Source of the DNA: JBBDMC01 sp963775235
Lineage (GTDB): Bacteria > Pseudomonadota > Alphaproteobacteria > Rhizobiales > Kaistiaceae
NCBI GenBank assembly: GCA_963775235.1
Contig: CAVZHY010000002.1
Location: forward strand, 806,001-870,000
DNA length: 64,000 bases
Direction: 5' to 3'
Shown piece by piece: positions 27,867-36,077 of this stretch (positions within the stretch are counted from its first letter, which is position 1; every line of letters begins with the position of its first letter). A program made the translations under genes and the position numbers. Under the pieces are notes generated by a model, which made no database searches, was not told where the DNA came from, and saw only the letters and a list, made by a program, of their open reading frames with translations.

Positions 27867-29080
27867 CCACGGGTGACCTGCCGCCCCTTGCCGGCCTGAA
27901 AGTGCTGGAGCTTGCCCGTGTGCTTGCCGGTCCGTGGGCCGGACAGGCCCTGGCCGATCTCGGCGCCGATGTCGTCAAGGTCGAGAGCCCGGCCGGCGAC
28001 GAGACCCGCACGTGGGGGCCTCCCTGGATCGATAACGCCGACGGCACCCATGATGCCGCCTACTACCATTCCTGCAACCGCGGCAAGCGCTCGATCGTGG
28101 TTGATTTTGCCACGCCTGCCGGCCGCAACGTTGTCACCGGACTGGCGACAAAGGCCGACGTCCTGATCGAGAATTTCAAGGTCGGCGGCCTCAGGAAGTT
28201 CGGCCTCGACTATGACACTCTGAAACCGCTCAATCCTGGCCTGGTTTATTGTTCGATCACCGGATTCGGCCAGAACGGCCCTTATGCGGAACGCCCGGGA
28301 TACGATTTCCTCGTCCAGGGCATGGGCGGCATCATGGATCTCACCGGCGAGCCCGATGGGGAGCCACAAAAGGTCGGGGTCGCTTTCGCTGATATCTTCA
28401 CCGGCCTCTACGCCACCATTGCCATCCAGGCGGCGCTGGCCGACCGGGCGCGCACCGGCAAGGGTCAGGCGATCGACATGTCGTTGCTCGACACTCAGGT
28501 CGCGGTGCTCGCCAACCAGGCGATGAACTATCTTGCATCTGGCAAGGCCCCCCACCGGTTGGGTAACGCTCACCCGAACATAGTGCCGTACCAGGTCTTC
28601 GCCGTCGCCGATGGTCACGTGATCGTGGCGGTTGGCAACGACGGTCAGTTCGCGCGCCTGGCGGAGGTTCTTGGCGAGCCGGCGTTGGCTGACGATCCGC
28701 TGTACGCCACCAACGCCGCGCGGGTTGCCAATCGCGAGCCTCTGATAAGGCAATTGGCGAGACTGATCCTGAAATTTCGGCGTGACGATTTTCTCGATCG
28801 GCTTTATGCGGCAGGCGTGCCCGCCGGGCCGATCAATGACGTCGCCCAGGTATTTGCTGATCCGCAGGTGGTCCACCGCGGCATGCGGATCGACCTTCCA
28901 CATACCGCAAACGGCACGGTGCCCTCGGTAAGGATGCCGGTCTCCATGTCGCGGTCGCCGCGCGCTGTCGCCCGGGCGGCACCGCGCCTCGGCGGGCAGA
29001 CGCGTGAGATCCTGACGGAGATGGGCTACTGCGAAGCTGAGGTCGAACAACTCTTCGCCGAAAGGGTCGTCGGCGGATAG
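27863..29080 (+). CDS. CaiB/BaiF CoA-transferase, probable succinyl-CoA:glutarate CoA-transferase
   Basis: 405-residue class III CoA-transferase: GLKVLELARVLAGPWAGQAL, DVVKVESPAGDETRTWGPPW, ADVLIENFKVGGLRKFGLDY and the SITGFGQNGPYAERPGYDF block with the nucleophilic Asp region. The GTG start lies inside the gcdH stop (GTGA at 27863-27866). Pairing with gcdH points to activation of glutarate to glutaryl-CoA, as in the SUGCT family; this is inferred from context. Unlike the paralogue at 23167, this copy is intact. Confidence 0.9.
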   Translation: MTTGDLPPLAGLKVLELARVLAGPWAGQALADLGADVVKVESPAGDETRTWGPPWIDNADGTHDAAYYHSCNRGKRSIVVDFATPAGRNVVTGLATKADVLIENFKVGGLRKFGLDYDTLKPLNPGLVYCSITGFGQNGPYAERPGYDFLVQGMGGIMDLTGEPDGEPQKVGVAFADIFTGLYATIAIQAALADRARTGKGQAIDMSLLDTQVAVLANQAMNYLASGKAPHRLGNAHPNIVPYQVFAVADGHVIVAVGNDGQFARLAEVLGEPALADDPLYATNAARVANREPLIRQLARLILKFRRDDFLDRLYAAGVPAGPINDVAQVFADPQVVHRGMRIDLPHTANGTVPSVRMPVSMSRSPRAVARAAPRLGGQTREILTEMGYCEAEVEQLFAERVVGG

Positions 29081-29114
29081 GTTCCGCGCATTGCGCCGCC
29101 GCCACGAAGATCGG

Positions 29115-29954
29115 CTAATGAGCCATAAACACCGGCAGCGTTGTTTCCGCGATGATGTGGCGCGTCGAGCCGCCAAAGATCATTTGCCGCAAGCGGCTCT
29201 GGGTGAAGGCGCCCTTGACGACGAGATCAGTATCCACCTTCGCGGCTTCCTCCAGGATTGCCGCCCCCGCGGATCGGCTGCCGCGAGTTACCGTCATCGC
29301 CTCGCACGAGAGTCCGTTGCGCCGCAGATGCATTGCGACGTCTTCACCGGTGGGGCCAGGGACGCCAGCGCCCTCGACCGTCAGGACGACTATGCGCCGT
29401 GCCCGGCGCAGGATCGGCTTGCAGAATGCGATGGTGCGTGCTGATTCGGTGCTGCCGTTCCAGGCGATGGTCACGACCTCGCCGAGCCGCGAAGGGACCG
29501 CCGGCGGCGCTATCAAAAGGGGGCGCCCGCTCTCGAACAGCGCCGTCTCAAGAGTGCTCATGCGCGGGCTGGTCGGGGTTGGCCCCGGCCGGCCGACCAC
29601 CGTGACGTCGAACACGCGCGCGTAGCTGCCCAGGAAACCATCGCCGCTCACGGACCGGTCGTTCCATTGGAAGTGTGGCGCTTCCTGTCCCCGGCCCTCG
29701 CGAGCAATCCCCAGTCTTCCCATCGCGTCCTCGAAAAGTTGGCGCAACTCCTCGGCCGTCTGGTCTTCGTGGGCCAGATCCGCCGGGTAAAGCACGACCT
29801 GGCCGACACTGTCGGCGGCGGCGAGAAGGCTGAGCTGCTGGCTGAGGGCAAAGCCCTCAAGATAGCTGTCAAAGGCTTTGGCGAGCAGGCATGCCGTCGC
29901 CAGCGTCAACTCCATCAGGTCGTTACGCTCCACTGGAACCAGAATTGTCTTCAT
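29115..29954 (-). CDS. universal stress protein (UspA family, tandem domain)
   Basis: 279 residues. The start at 29954 (MKTILVPVERNDLMELTLAT) is the canonical Usp N-terminus; a longer frame upstream to 30302 overlaps the divergent MFS gene and is rejected. The first half has weak Usp similarity. The second half begins VVTIAWNGSTESART and ends KGAFTQSRLRQMIFGGSTRH...LPVFMAH, the Usp nucleotide-binding end region. It is convergent with the CoA-transferase and divergent from the MFS pump with a 90-nt gap. Cytoplasmic stress role inferred from the family. Confidence 0.88.
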   Translation of the reverse strand: MKTILVPVERNDLMELTLATACLLAKAFDSYLEGFALSQQLSLLAAADSVGQVVLYPADLAHEDQTAEELRQLFEDAMGRLGIAREGRGQEAPHFQWNDRSVSGDGFLGSYARVFDVTVVGRPGPTPTSPRMSTLETALFESGRPLLIAPPAVPSRLGEVVTIAWNGSTESARTIAFCKPILRRARRIVVLTVEGAGVPGPTGEDVAMHLRRNGLSCEAMTVTRGSRSAGAAILEEAAKVDTDLVVKGAFTQSRLRQMIFGGSTRHIIAETTLPVFMAH

Positions 29955-30044
29955 GCGCGAGCCCCCGGGATCGATTACGCGGCCAGGATAAGGTACATCC
30001 TTGGGCGCCCCCACGCTTCTTCTTTTCCATCGATTGCCCCGCCG

Positions 30045-31544
30045 ATGTCCGAACCACCGCACCCGCCCCTGCAGGCGCCCGCCGCGGGCTCCACGAGGGG
30101 CGCCATGCTGGCGCTTTTCCCTTCGATCGTTCTGCCGATGTTCCTGGCGACGATCGACCAGACCATCGTCGCGGCGGCGTTGCCCACGGTCGCGGCTGAG
30201 CTTGGGGGCGCCGAGAGGATTTCCTGGGTCGTCATCGCTTATCTCGTTGCGGTCACCGTTGCCTCGCCGGCCTATGGACGGCTCGGCGATCTGATGGGTC
30301 ACAAACGGCTGATGCTGATAGCCCTCGTGATACTCATCGTCGCCTCGGTGCTATGCGCGCTTGCGCCCAGCGTGGAACTGCTGATCGCCGCTCGCGTGGT
30401 CCAGGGGTTCGGCGGCGGCGGTCTGATGACGTTGTCGCAGGCTCTGATCGGTGAACGTGTTCCGCCGCGTGAGCGCGCCCGATATCAAAGTCTACTGTCG
30501 GGGACGGCCGTTTCCTCGACGGCTTTCGGAGCCGTTGTCGGAGGGTGGCTGACGCAACACTTTGGCTGGCGGTCGGTCTTCCTCGTCACCGTGCCCGTCG
30601 CGCTCGCCGCCATGCTGCTCGTCCGGCGCCTGCCCGAATTCACGGGCGAGCGAAAGTCGTTCCGTTTCGATGCCTTCGGTCTTCTTCTCTTCGTTGTTTT
30701 CGTCGTCTCGTCCCTGTTCGCGCTTCGCCAGGTGCAGGAGTGGCGAGCGGAGGTGATTTTGCCCGGCCTCGGCCTTCTCGCGCTGGCCATCGTCGCACTC
30801 CTCGTCCTGGTTTGGCGCGAGAAACGCGCCCGGCACCCGTTGTTGCCGATCCCGGTTTTCAGCCACCCGGCTATTTGGCGAAGCGATCTGATGGCGCTTT
30901 GTCATGGCGCTCTTCTCGTGTCCCTGATGACGTTCCTCCCGCTCTACCTCAGTGCCGGTCACGGCGCCAACGCGGGGCAGATCGGCCTGGCCTTGCTGCC
31001 GATCGTCGTTGGCGTGTCGCTGGGTTCGATCATCACCGGCCTTCTGATCGTTTGGACGGGCCGGACCGCGATCTTTCCCTCGCTGGGTTTGATCCCGGTC
31101 GTCGTGACGTTGCTGCTCGTCGCCTTCTTCCTGCCCGCTTTGAACGTGCTCCAGCTGGCGATTATTCTGGGGTTGTGCTCGGTCTTCGTCGGCACCGTGA
31201 TGAGCGTGGTGCAACTGACTGCCCAGGCTGCGGTCGGACCCGACATGCGCGGGACCGCGGCGGCATCCGTCCTGTTGTCACGATCGATCGGCGCCACCCT
31301 TGGAACCGCTGTCGTAGGCGTTGTTCTTTTCGCCACCATGACGGCGGCGGACGCCGATGCCGCCCGCATGTTTGCCGACCTTCTGCAGGGTGGAACCGAC
31401 GTGCTCTCGACCCTTACGGCCGAGCGCCGTACGGCCGTTGAGGCGACCATGACGGGGGCTTTTCAGTTGGCCTTCTGCACGATGGCGGGATTTGCCGTGC
31501 TCGGGATGATTATGGCCTGGACCCTTCCATTCCGCCGCACTTAG
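30045..31544 (+). CDS. MFS drug:H+ antiporter, DHA2 (EmrB/QacA) family
   Basis: 499-residue efflux pump with about 14 TM segments. Motifs: FLATIDQTIVAAALPTVAAE in TM1, the loop motif YGRLGDLMGHKRLM, and motif C-like SSTAFGAVVGGWLTQHFGWR. The ATG at 30045 gives a short cytoplasmic N-terminus; the open frame continues upstream to 29667 over the divergent Usp gene and is not used. It is followed 23 nt later by the chromate transporter genes on the same strand. Substrate not predictable. Confidence 0.9.
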   Translation: MSEPPHPPLQAPAAGSTRGAMLALFPSIVLPMFLATIDQTIVAAALPTVAAELGGAERISWVVIAYLVAVTVASPAYGRLGDLMGHKRLMLIALVILIVASVLCALAPSVELLIAARVVQGFGGGGLMTLSQALIGERVPPRERARYQSLLSGTAVSSTAFGAVVGGWLTQHFGWRSVFLVTVPVALAAMLLVRRLPEFTGERKSFRFDAFGLLLFVVFVVSSLFALRQVQEWRAEVILPGLGLLALAIVALLVLVWREKRARHPLLPIPVFSHPAIWRSDLMALCHGALLVSLMTFLPLYLSAGHGANAGQIGLALLPIVVGVSLGSIITGLLIVWTGRTAIFPSLGLIPVVVTLLLVAFFLPALNVLQLAIILGLCSVFVGTVMSVVQLTAQAAVGPDMRGTAAASVLLSRSIGATLGTAVVGVVLFATMTAADADAARMFADLLQGGTDVLSTLTAERRTAVEATMTGAFQLAFCTMAGFAVLGMIMAWTLPFRRT

Positions 31545-31567
31545 GTGACGCCCGGGAGCCGACACGA

Positions 31568-32143
31568 GTGGGACGAGTGCAGCCAGAGCAAGTCGCGACC
31601 GCCGACACCCGCGTGTCGTTGCCGGCGATCTTTTATGTGTTTCTGCGAATGGGCCTCATCAGCTTCGGCGGCGGCATGTCCGGCTGGGCCCATCGCGAGG
31701 TCGTCGCGAGGAGGGGCTGGGTTACGAATGAGGAGTTCTTCTCTGGCCTCGCCCTCGCACAGATTATCCCCGGCACGAACATCACAAATTTGACCGTCGT
31801 TCTCGGCAACCGTCTACGTGGATTTGCCGGAGCGGTCGTCGCGCTCGCCGGTCTCCTCTCCGGGCCGTTCGTCGCCGTGCTCGTTTTGTTTACCGTCTAC
31901 GGCTCGATAGAAAATTCACCTGTCGCGCGAAATGCGCTCGCCGGCGTGACCGCTGCTGCCATCGGGCTCATCCTTGTCGTGGCCGGTCAGGGCGCGCGCA
32001 TGGCTGGCCGTCGAATACCGACACTGGTGGCGTTTGTGGTGACATTCGTGGCGATCGGCCTCCTTCGTTGGCCCATGGTGCCCGTCGTCGCCGTTGTCGG
32101 CACGCTTTCCGTCGTTGCGGCCGCGTTCCGGGGGCGCCTTTGA
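31568..32143 (+). CDS. chromate transporter, first half-size subunit
   Basis: 191-residue membrane protein of the CHR family. The typical opening FLRMGLISFGGGMSGWAHRE follows ~20 polar residues, then NEEFFSGLALAQIIPGTNIT and several TM helices. GTG start at 31568. It is a short-chain (half-size) form and is immediately followed by a second half-size gene, together equivalent to one full ChrA. Chromate or sulfate export is the family role; resistance is not proven. Confidence 0.88.
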   Translation: MGRVQPEQVATADTRVSLPAIFYVFLRMGLISFGGGMSGWAHREVVARRGWVTNEEFFSGLALAQIIPGTNITNLTVVLGNRLRGFAGAVVALAGLLSGPFVAVLVLFTVYGSIENSPVARNALAGVTAAAIGLILVVAGQGARMAGRRIPTLVAFVVTFVAIGLLRWPMVPVVAVVGTLSVVAAAFRGRL

Positions 32144-32683
32144 ATGCGCGATAATCCGTTCCTGGCGCTGCTGCTGGTCTTCGTGCCGTTCTCACTTGTT
32201 TCCGTCGGTGGCGGAGCCAGCGTCATCGCCGGCATCCAGCATCAGTCCGTCGACGTCCGTCATTGGATAGACGCCCGCGAATTTCTGGATATTTTTGCCG
32301 TTGCGCGTGCCGCGCCTGGGCCGGGATCGATGCTGGCCACGCTGATCGGGCTGAAAGTCGCGGGCTTTCCTGGCGCGGTGGTCGCGACCCTGGCGATGTT
32401 CATCCCTTCGTCCCTGTTGGCGTTCTTCGTTGTCAGGATCTGGAACCGGTTCCGCGGGACACGCCTGCACTCGGCTTTTCAGGAGGGACTGGCGCCGGTG
32501 GGTGGCGGGCTGCTGCTGGCCGGCGCACTTGCCGTCGCCCGTCTTACCGACAGCGGTCCGTTGGGCTGGTGCGTCGCCGCGGCGTCCGCGATCATCCTGT
32601 GGCTGCGCCCGGCGCTGCACCCGGCCATCGTGCTGATATTGGGAGCCTGCGTCTTCGCCGCCTACGGTGTGGTGGCCGGATGA
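32144..32683 (+). CDS. chromate transporter, second half-size subunit
   Basis: 179-residue CHR-family membrane protein that begins on the base after the stop of the first subunit (TGAATG), so translation is coupled. CHR motifs SLVSVGGGASVIAGIQHQ and ARAAPGPGSMLATLIGLKVAG are visible. It converges with livF with only 4 nt between the stops. Confidence 0.88.
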   Translation: MRDNPFLALLLVFVPFSLVSVGGGASVIAGIQHQSVDVRHWIDAREFLDIFAVARAAPGPGSMLATLIGLKVAGFPGAVVATLAMFIPSSLLAFFVVRIWNRFRGTRLHSAFQEGLAPVGGGLLLAGALAVARLTDSGPLGWCVAAASAIILWLRPALHPAIVLILGACVFAAYGVVAG

Positions 32684-32687
32684 CGAC

Positions 32688-33422
32688 CTACGATCCCGCC
32701 TCGACCCCGAGATAGGCTGCCTGCACGGCCGGATCTCGGGAAAGCTCCTGCGTGGTCCCCGACCTGACGATCCGGCCGGTCTCCATGACGTAGCCGCGGT
32801 CGGCGACCTCGAAGGCGGCAAAGACATCCTGCTCTACCAGAAAGATCGCCACCCGTTGCTTGCGTATCTGGTCGAGCACGCCGAGCAACTGATCGACGAT
32901 CACCGGCGCGAGGCCGAGGCTCATCTCGTCGACCATCAGCAGACGCGGCGCCGCCATCAGCGCACGGGCAAGCGCGCACATCTGTTGCTCCCCGCCGGAC
33001 AGATTTCCGGCGAGTTGCCACCGCCGCTCCGACAGGATCGGAAACAGTTCGTGCACCCACGCGAAGCTGTCGGCGATCCCCGCCTTGTCGGTGCGCTTGT
33101 TGGCGCCCATCATAAGGTTTTCCTCGACCGACATGTGGCCGAACAGTTGCCGACCCTCGGGCACCTGCACGAGCCCGCGCGCAAACACCTGCTCCGGCCT
33201 CAGCGGCAGGACGTCCTCTCCGTCGAATATCAGGCTTCCCGTCGCAGCGATCACCCGCGACACCGCGCGCAGGAGCGTCGTCTTGCCGGCGCCGTTGTTG
33301 CCCACCAGCGCCACGATTTCCCCCGGTCCGACATCGAGGTCGACGCCGAACAGCGCCGGTGCGCCGCCGTAGCCGGCGCCGAGGCCGGTGATGCTCAGCA
33401 GCGGACGGCGGGCGTCGCTCAT
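32688..33422 (-). CDS. livF: branched-chain amino-acid-type ABC transporter ATPase LivF
   Basis: 244-residue ATPase with Walker A GNNGAGKTTLL, signature LSGGEQQMCALARAL, Walker B LLMVDEMSLGLAP and LivF-type PEGRQLFGHMSVEENL. It is the last gene of the run, overlapping livG by 4 nt. The substrate of the importer (branched-chain amino acids, amides, aromatic acids) is not fixed by sequence. Confidence 0.93.
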   Translation of the reverse strand: MSDARRPLLSITGLGAGYGGAPALFGVDLDVGPGEIVALVGNNGAGKTTLLRAVSRVIAATGSLIFDGEDVLPLRPEQVFARGLVQVPEGRQLFGHMSVEENLMMGANKRTDKAGIADSFAWVHELFPILSERRWQLAGNLSGGEQQMCALARALMAAPRLLMVDEMSLGLAPVIVDQLLGVLDQIRKQRVAIFLVEQDVFAAFEVADRGYVMETGRIVRSGTTQELSRDPAVQAAYLGVEAGS

Positions 33423-34168
33423 CTCCGCCTCTTGCCGAGATATGCCTCGATGACGCGCGGATCGTCGAATACGGTCGCCGTATCGCCCTCCGCGATCTGC
33501 TCGCCGTGGTGAAGCACCAGCACGCGATCGGCGAGGCTGCGCACCGCCTTCATAATGTGCTCGATGATCAGGATCGTCACCCCGCGCTGGCGTATCTGCC
33601 TGATCACCTCCACTACCTCGTCGACCTCGACCGCGTTGAGGCCGGCCATGACCTCGTCGAGCAGCAGCAGCTTGGGTCTGAGCGCCAGCGCCTTGGCGAG
33701 CTCAAGCCGTTTGCGGTCGGGTCCGCTCATCGAGTCCGCGGTTTGGTCGACGCGCCCGCCGAGGCCGACGAAGGTCAGCCACTCGCGCGCCTGTTCGCGC
33801 GCCACGTGCATGGAGCGTTCGCCGCCGTGGAAACCGAACAGCGCGCCCACCGCCACATTCTCCAGCGCTGTCAGTCCGAGAAACGGCTTCATCACCTGGA
33901 ACGTGCGGCCGATGCCCATGTGCGCGCGGCGGAACGGCGCCAGGCCCCCGATTGGCTTTCCCTCGAAGTCGAGTTCGCCCGCGTCCGCCGCCAGCGTTCC
34001 ACTGATCATGTTGACCAGCGTCGTCTTTCCGGCGCCGTTCGGCCCGATCAGCCCCAGGATTTCGCCGGTGTCCATGCGGAAGCTGACATTGTCCACCGAG
34101 ACCACACCCTGGAAGCGTTTGGTCAGGCCGCGTACGCCGAGTAGCGGGGAAGCGGCCGCTTCGCTCAT
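33419..34168 (-). CDS. livG: branched-chain amino-acid-type ABC transporter ATPase LivG
   Basis: 249-residue ATPase beginning MSEAAASPLLGVRGLTKRFQ. Walker A GPNGAGKTTLVNMIS and Walker B LLLLDEVMAGLNAVEVDE are intact. The signature region reads SMSGPDRKRLELAKAL rather than the usual LPYGQQRRLEIARAL-type sequence of LivG, a deviation in the helical domain. The start at 34168 overlaps livM by 4 nt; the same frame is open to 35509 across livM, which is a GC artefact. Confidence 0.93.
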   Translation of the reverse strand: MSEAAASPLLGVRGLTKRFQGVVSVDNVSFRMDTGEILGLIGPNGAGKTTLVNMISGTLAADAGELDFEGKPIGGLAPFRRAHMGIGRTFQVMKPFLGLTALENVAVGALFGFHGGERSMHVAREQAREWLTFVGLGGRVDQTADSMSGPDRKRLELAKALALRPKLLLLDEVMAGLNAVEVDEVVEVIRQIRQRGVTILIIEHIMKAVRSLADRVLVLHHGEQIAEGDTATVFDDPRVIEAYLGKRRR

Positions 34169-35112
34169 AGCCGGTGCTGCCTCACATTCTGCATCAGGTA
34201 TGCCGGACCTTTCTTCCTGAGCCCGACCAGGAGATCGGCGAGGCCGCGCGGCGTGAAGATGATCAGGAGCACGATAACCACGCCGAACAGGAGCGCCGCC
34301 GCGGTCGAAATCCAGCTCGCGAGCAACTCGTAGACCGCCGACAACACGAAGGCGCCGAGCACAGGCCCGAATACGGTGCCCGGGCCACCGAACATCGCCA
34401 TGATCACCATACGCACGTTGAGGGTAAGATCGAACGCGCTGGCCGGTTCGATGAACGTGATCCAATACGCGTTGATGCCACCGGCGATGGCGGTGAACAG
34501 CGACGACAGCACGAGCGCCGCGGTCTTGTAGAGGGTGGTGTTGACGCCCATTGAGGCCGCCGCGTCCTCGTCTTCGCGGATCGCGATCAGCCCCATGCCG
34601 AAGCGACTGCGCGAGATCCAGACAACCGTGAGCACGCAGCAGACCAGCAGCGCCAGCGCCGCCTCGTAGAACATGTTGTCGGCGCGGGTGAGCGGCAGGA
34701 TCAGTCCGGTGTTGGCGCCGGCGATATCGAGGTTGGCGACGATCGCCTGCACCGCGCCGGAGACGCCAAGCGTGGCGATGGCGAAATAGTGCCCCCGCAG
34801 CCGCAGCACCGGCAGACCGATCAACAGCGCGCATAGCGTGGCGAGTAGCGCGCCCGCCGCCAGCCCGACCGCGAACGGCAGATGGAATTGCACCATGGCG
34901 ATGGCAGTGCCGTAGCTGCCGAGGCCGTAGAACACCGAATTGCCGAAGGACGCGTAGCCGGCGAAACCGCCGATGATGTTCCACGATTGCGCCAGCGTCG
35001 CGAATAGCAACGCATTGATCCCGTATTGGATGAAGACAGGGCTGCCGAGCAGCGGACCGGCGGCGATGAGTGCCGTCGCAATGATGGCGGCCATCCACAC
35101 CCACGGCCGCAT
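34165..35112 (-). CDS. livM: branched-chain amino-acid-type ABC transporter permease LivM
   Basis: 315-residue permease with about 9-10 TM helices. Typical blocks: FIQYGINALLFATLAQSWNI, GGFAGYASFGNSVFYGLGSY and IREDEDAAASMGVNTTLYK (EAA-like coupling loop). It starts on the base after the livH stop and overlaps livG by 4 nt. Confidence 0.93.
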   Translation of the reverse strand: MRPWVWMAAIIATALIAAGPLLGSPVFIQYGINALLFATLAQSWNIIGGFAGYASFGNSVFYGLGSYGTAIAMVQFHLPFAVGLAAGALLATLCALLIGLPVLRLRGHYFAIATLGVSGAVQAIVANLDIAGANTGLILPLTRADNMFYEAALALLVCCVLTVVWISRSRFGMGLIAIREDEDAAASMGVNTTLYKTAALVLSSLFTAIAGGINAYWITFIEPASAFDLTLNVRMVIMAMFGGPGTVFGPVLGAFVLSAVYELLASWISTAAALLFGVVIVLLIIFTPRGLADLLVGLRKKGPAYLMQNVRQHRL

Positions 35113-35970
35113 CTAGGCGGTCCTCAGCGCCCGCGCCGGGCGCACCACCAGTATGATAACGAGCAGCCCGAAGCTGATGACATCGGAGAAGGTCGGGCTG
35201 ATGTAGAGCGAGGCGAGCAACTCGGCGATGCCGAGCACAAGCCCCGCAAGAATCACCGCGAAGGGGTTGTTGAGCCCGCCGATGATCGCGATCACGAATG
35301 ACTTCGGCGTCAGGCTGGCGCCCACGTACGGCGTCAGGTGCGAGATAATGCCGTAAAGTCCCCCGGCGGCCCCGGCGAGTGCCGCGCCCATGCCGAACGT
35401 GATCGCGTAGACCTGACGCGGGTTGACGCCGTAGAGCCGCGCCGCGGTAAGGTTCTGCGCCGTCGCGCGGATGGCGCGGCCGAGCGGCAGCTTCGTGAGC
35501 ACGAACCACAGCACCGCCGCCAGCAGCCAGGCCACCGTGAAGGCAGCCAGCCGTGCCAGCGGTATTGTGATGCCGGCCACGGTGAAGTTCGCTCCGGCAT
35601 AGCTTGGGTTGATGGTGCGGAAGTCGGCGCTGAAGACGAGTTGGGCGAGATACGTGAGCACCACTTCCAGCCCAAAGGTGATGAGAAGCGTGTTGAGCAG
35701 CGCCGAGCGGATGATCTGGTTGAGCACGGCCATCTGCAGCGCGTAGCCGAAGGCGAACATGATCACCATGGCGATCGGCAGCGCCGCGAACGGATCGATA
35801 CCGCCCAGAGTGAATAGATAGTAGACGACATAACCGCCCAGCATGATCAGGGCGCCGTGGGCAAGATTGACGATGTTGAGGACGCCCCAGACCAGCGCCA
35901 TGCCGAGCGCCATCAGTCCGTAAAGGCCGCCCAGCAGGATGCCGTTGACGATGATCTGGCCCAGTAGCAT
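35113..35970 (-). CDS. livH: branched-chain amino-acid-type ABC transporter permease LivH
   Basis: About 285-residue permease beginning MLLGQIIVNGILLGGLYGLM. The ATG at 35970 is preferred over an in-frame GTG at 35997 because GGGGGGA lies about 6 nt before it and homologues start at this helix. The coupling loop LGRAIRATAQNLTAARLYGV and GAALAGAAGGLYGI are typical. First permease gene after the binding-protein gene, with about 107 nt between them. Confidence 0.92.
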   Translation of the reverse strand: MLLGQIIVNGILLGGLYGLMALGMALVWGVLNIVNLAHGALIMLGGYVVYYLFTLGGIDPFAALPIAMVIMFAFGYALQMAVLNQIIRSALLNTLLITFGLEVVLTYLAQLVFSADFRTINPSYAGANFTVAGITIPLARLAAFTVAWLLAAVLWFVLTKLPLGRAIRATAQNLTAARLYGVNPRQVYAITFGMGAALAGAAGGLYGIISHLTPYVGASLTPKSFVIAIIGGLNNPFAVILAGLVLGIAELLASLYISPTFSDVISFGLLVIILVVRPARALRTA

Positions 35971-36019
35971 CAGCGTCCCCCCGAACGCGGCCGACACCGC
36001 CCTTTGCGGTATCGGCCGT

Positions 36020-36067
36020 TCACTCCCGACTCTGGGACAAGCCGGTCATTCCCGACTCTAGGACAAG
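36020..36067. repeat. two 22-nt direct repeats between the binding-protein gene and livH
   Basis: TCACTCCCGACTCTGGGACAAG (36020-36041) recurs at 36046-36067 with two mismatches, a period of 26 nt. It lies in the gap between the binding-protein stop and livH. It could be a regulator-binding pair, an RNA-processing element that reduces downstream permease expression, or a mobile-repeat remnant. Confidence 0.7.
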
Positions 36068-36077
36068 AGTGGCGCCG

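Noticed and set aside
27794..29176. 460-residue minus-strand frame opposite the glutarate CoA-transferase
   Set aside because: Antisense shadow of a well-conserved gene; no ribosome site or known family.
29667..31544. 625-residue version of the MFS pump
   Set aside because: The first 126 residues lie over the divergent UspA gene and lack conserved sequence; ATG 30045 gives the normal DHA2 N-terminus.
33419..35509. 696-residue minus-strand frame covering livG plus most of livM
   Set aside because: The upstream part is antisense-like low-complexity sequence over livM. LivG begins at 34168 with an ATG overlap of livM.
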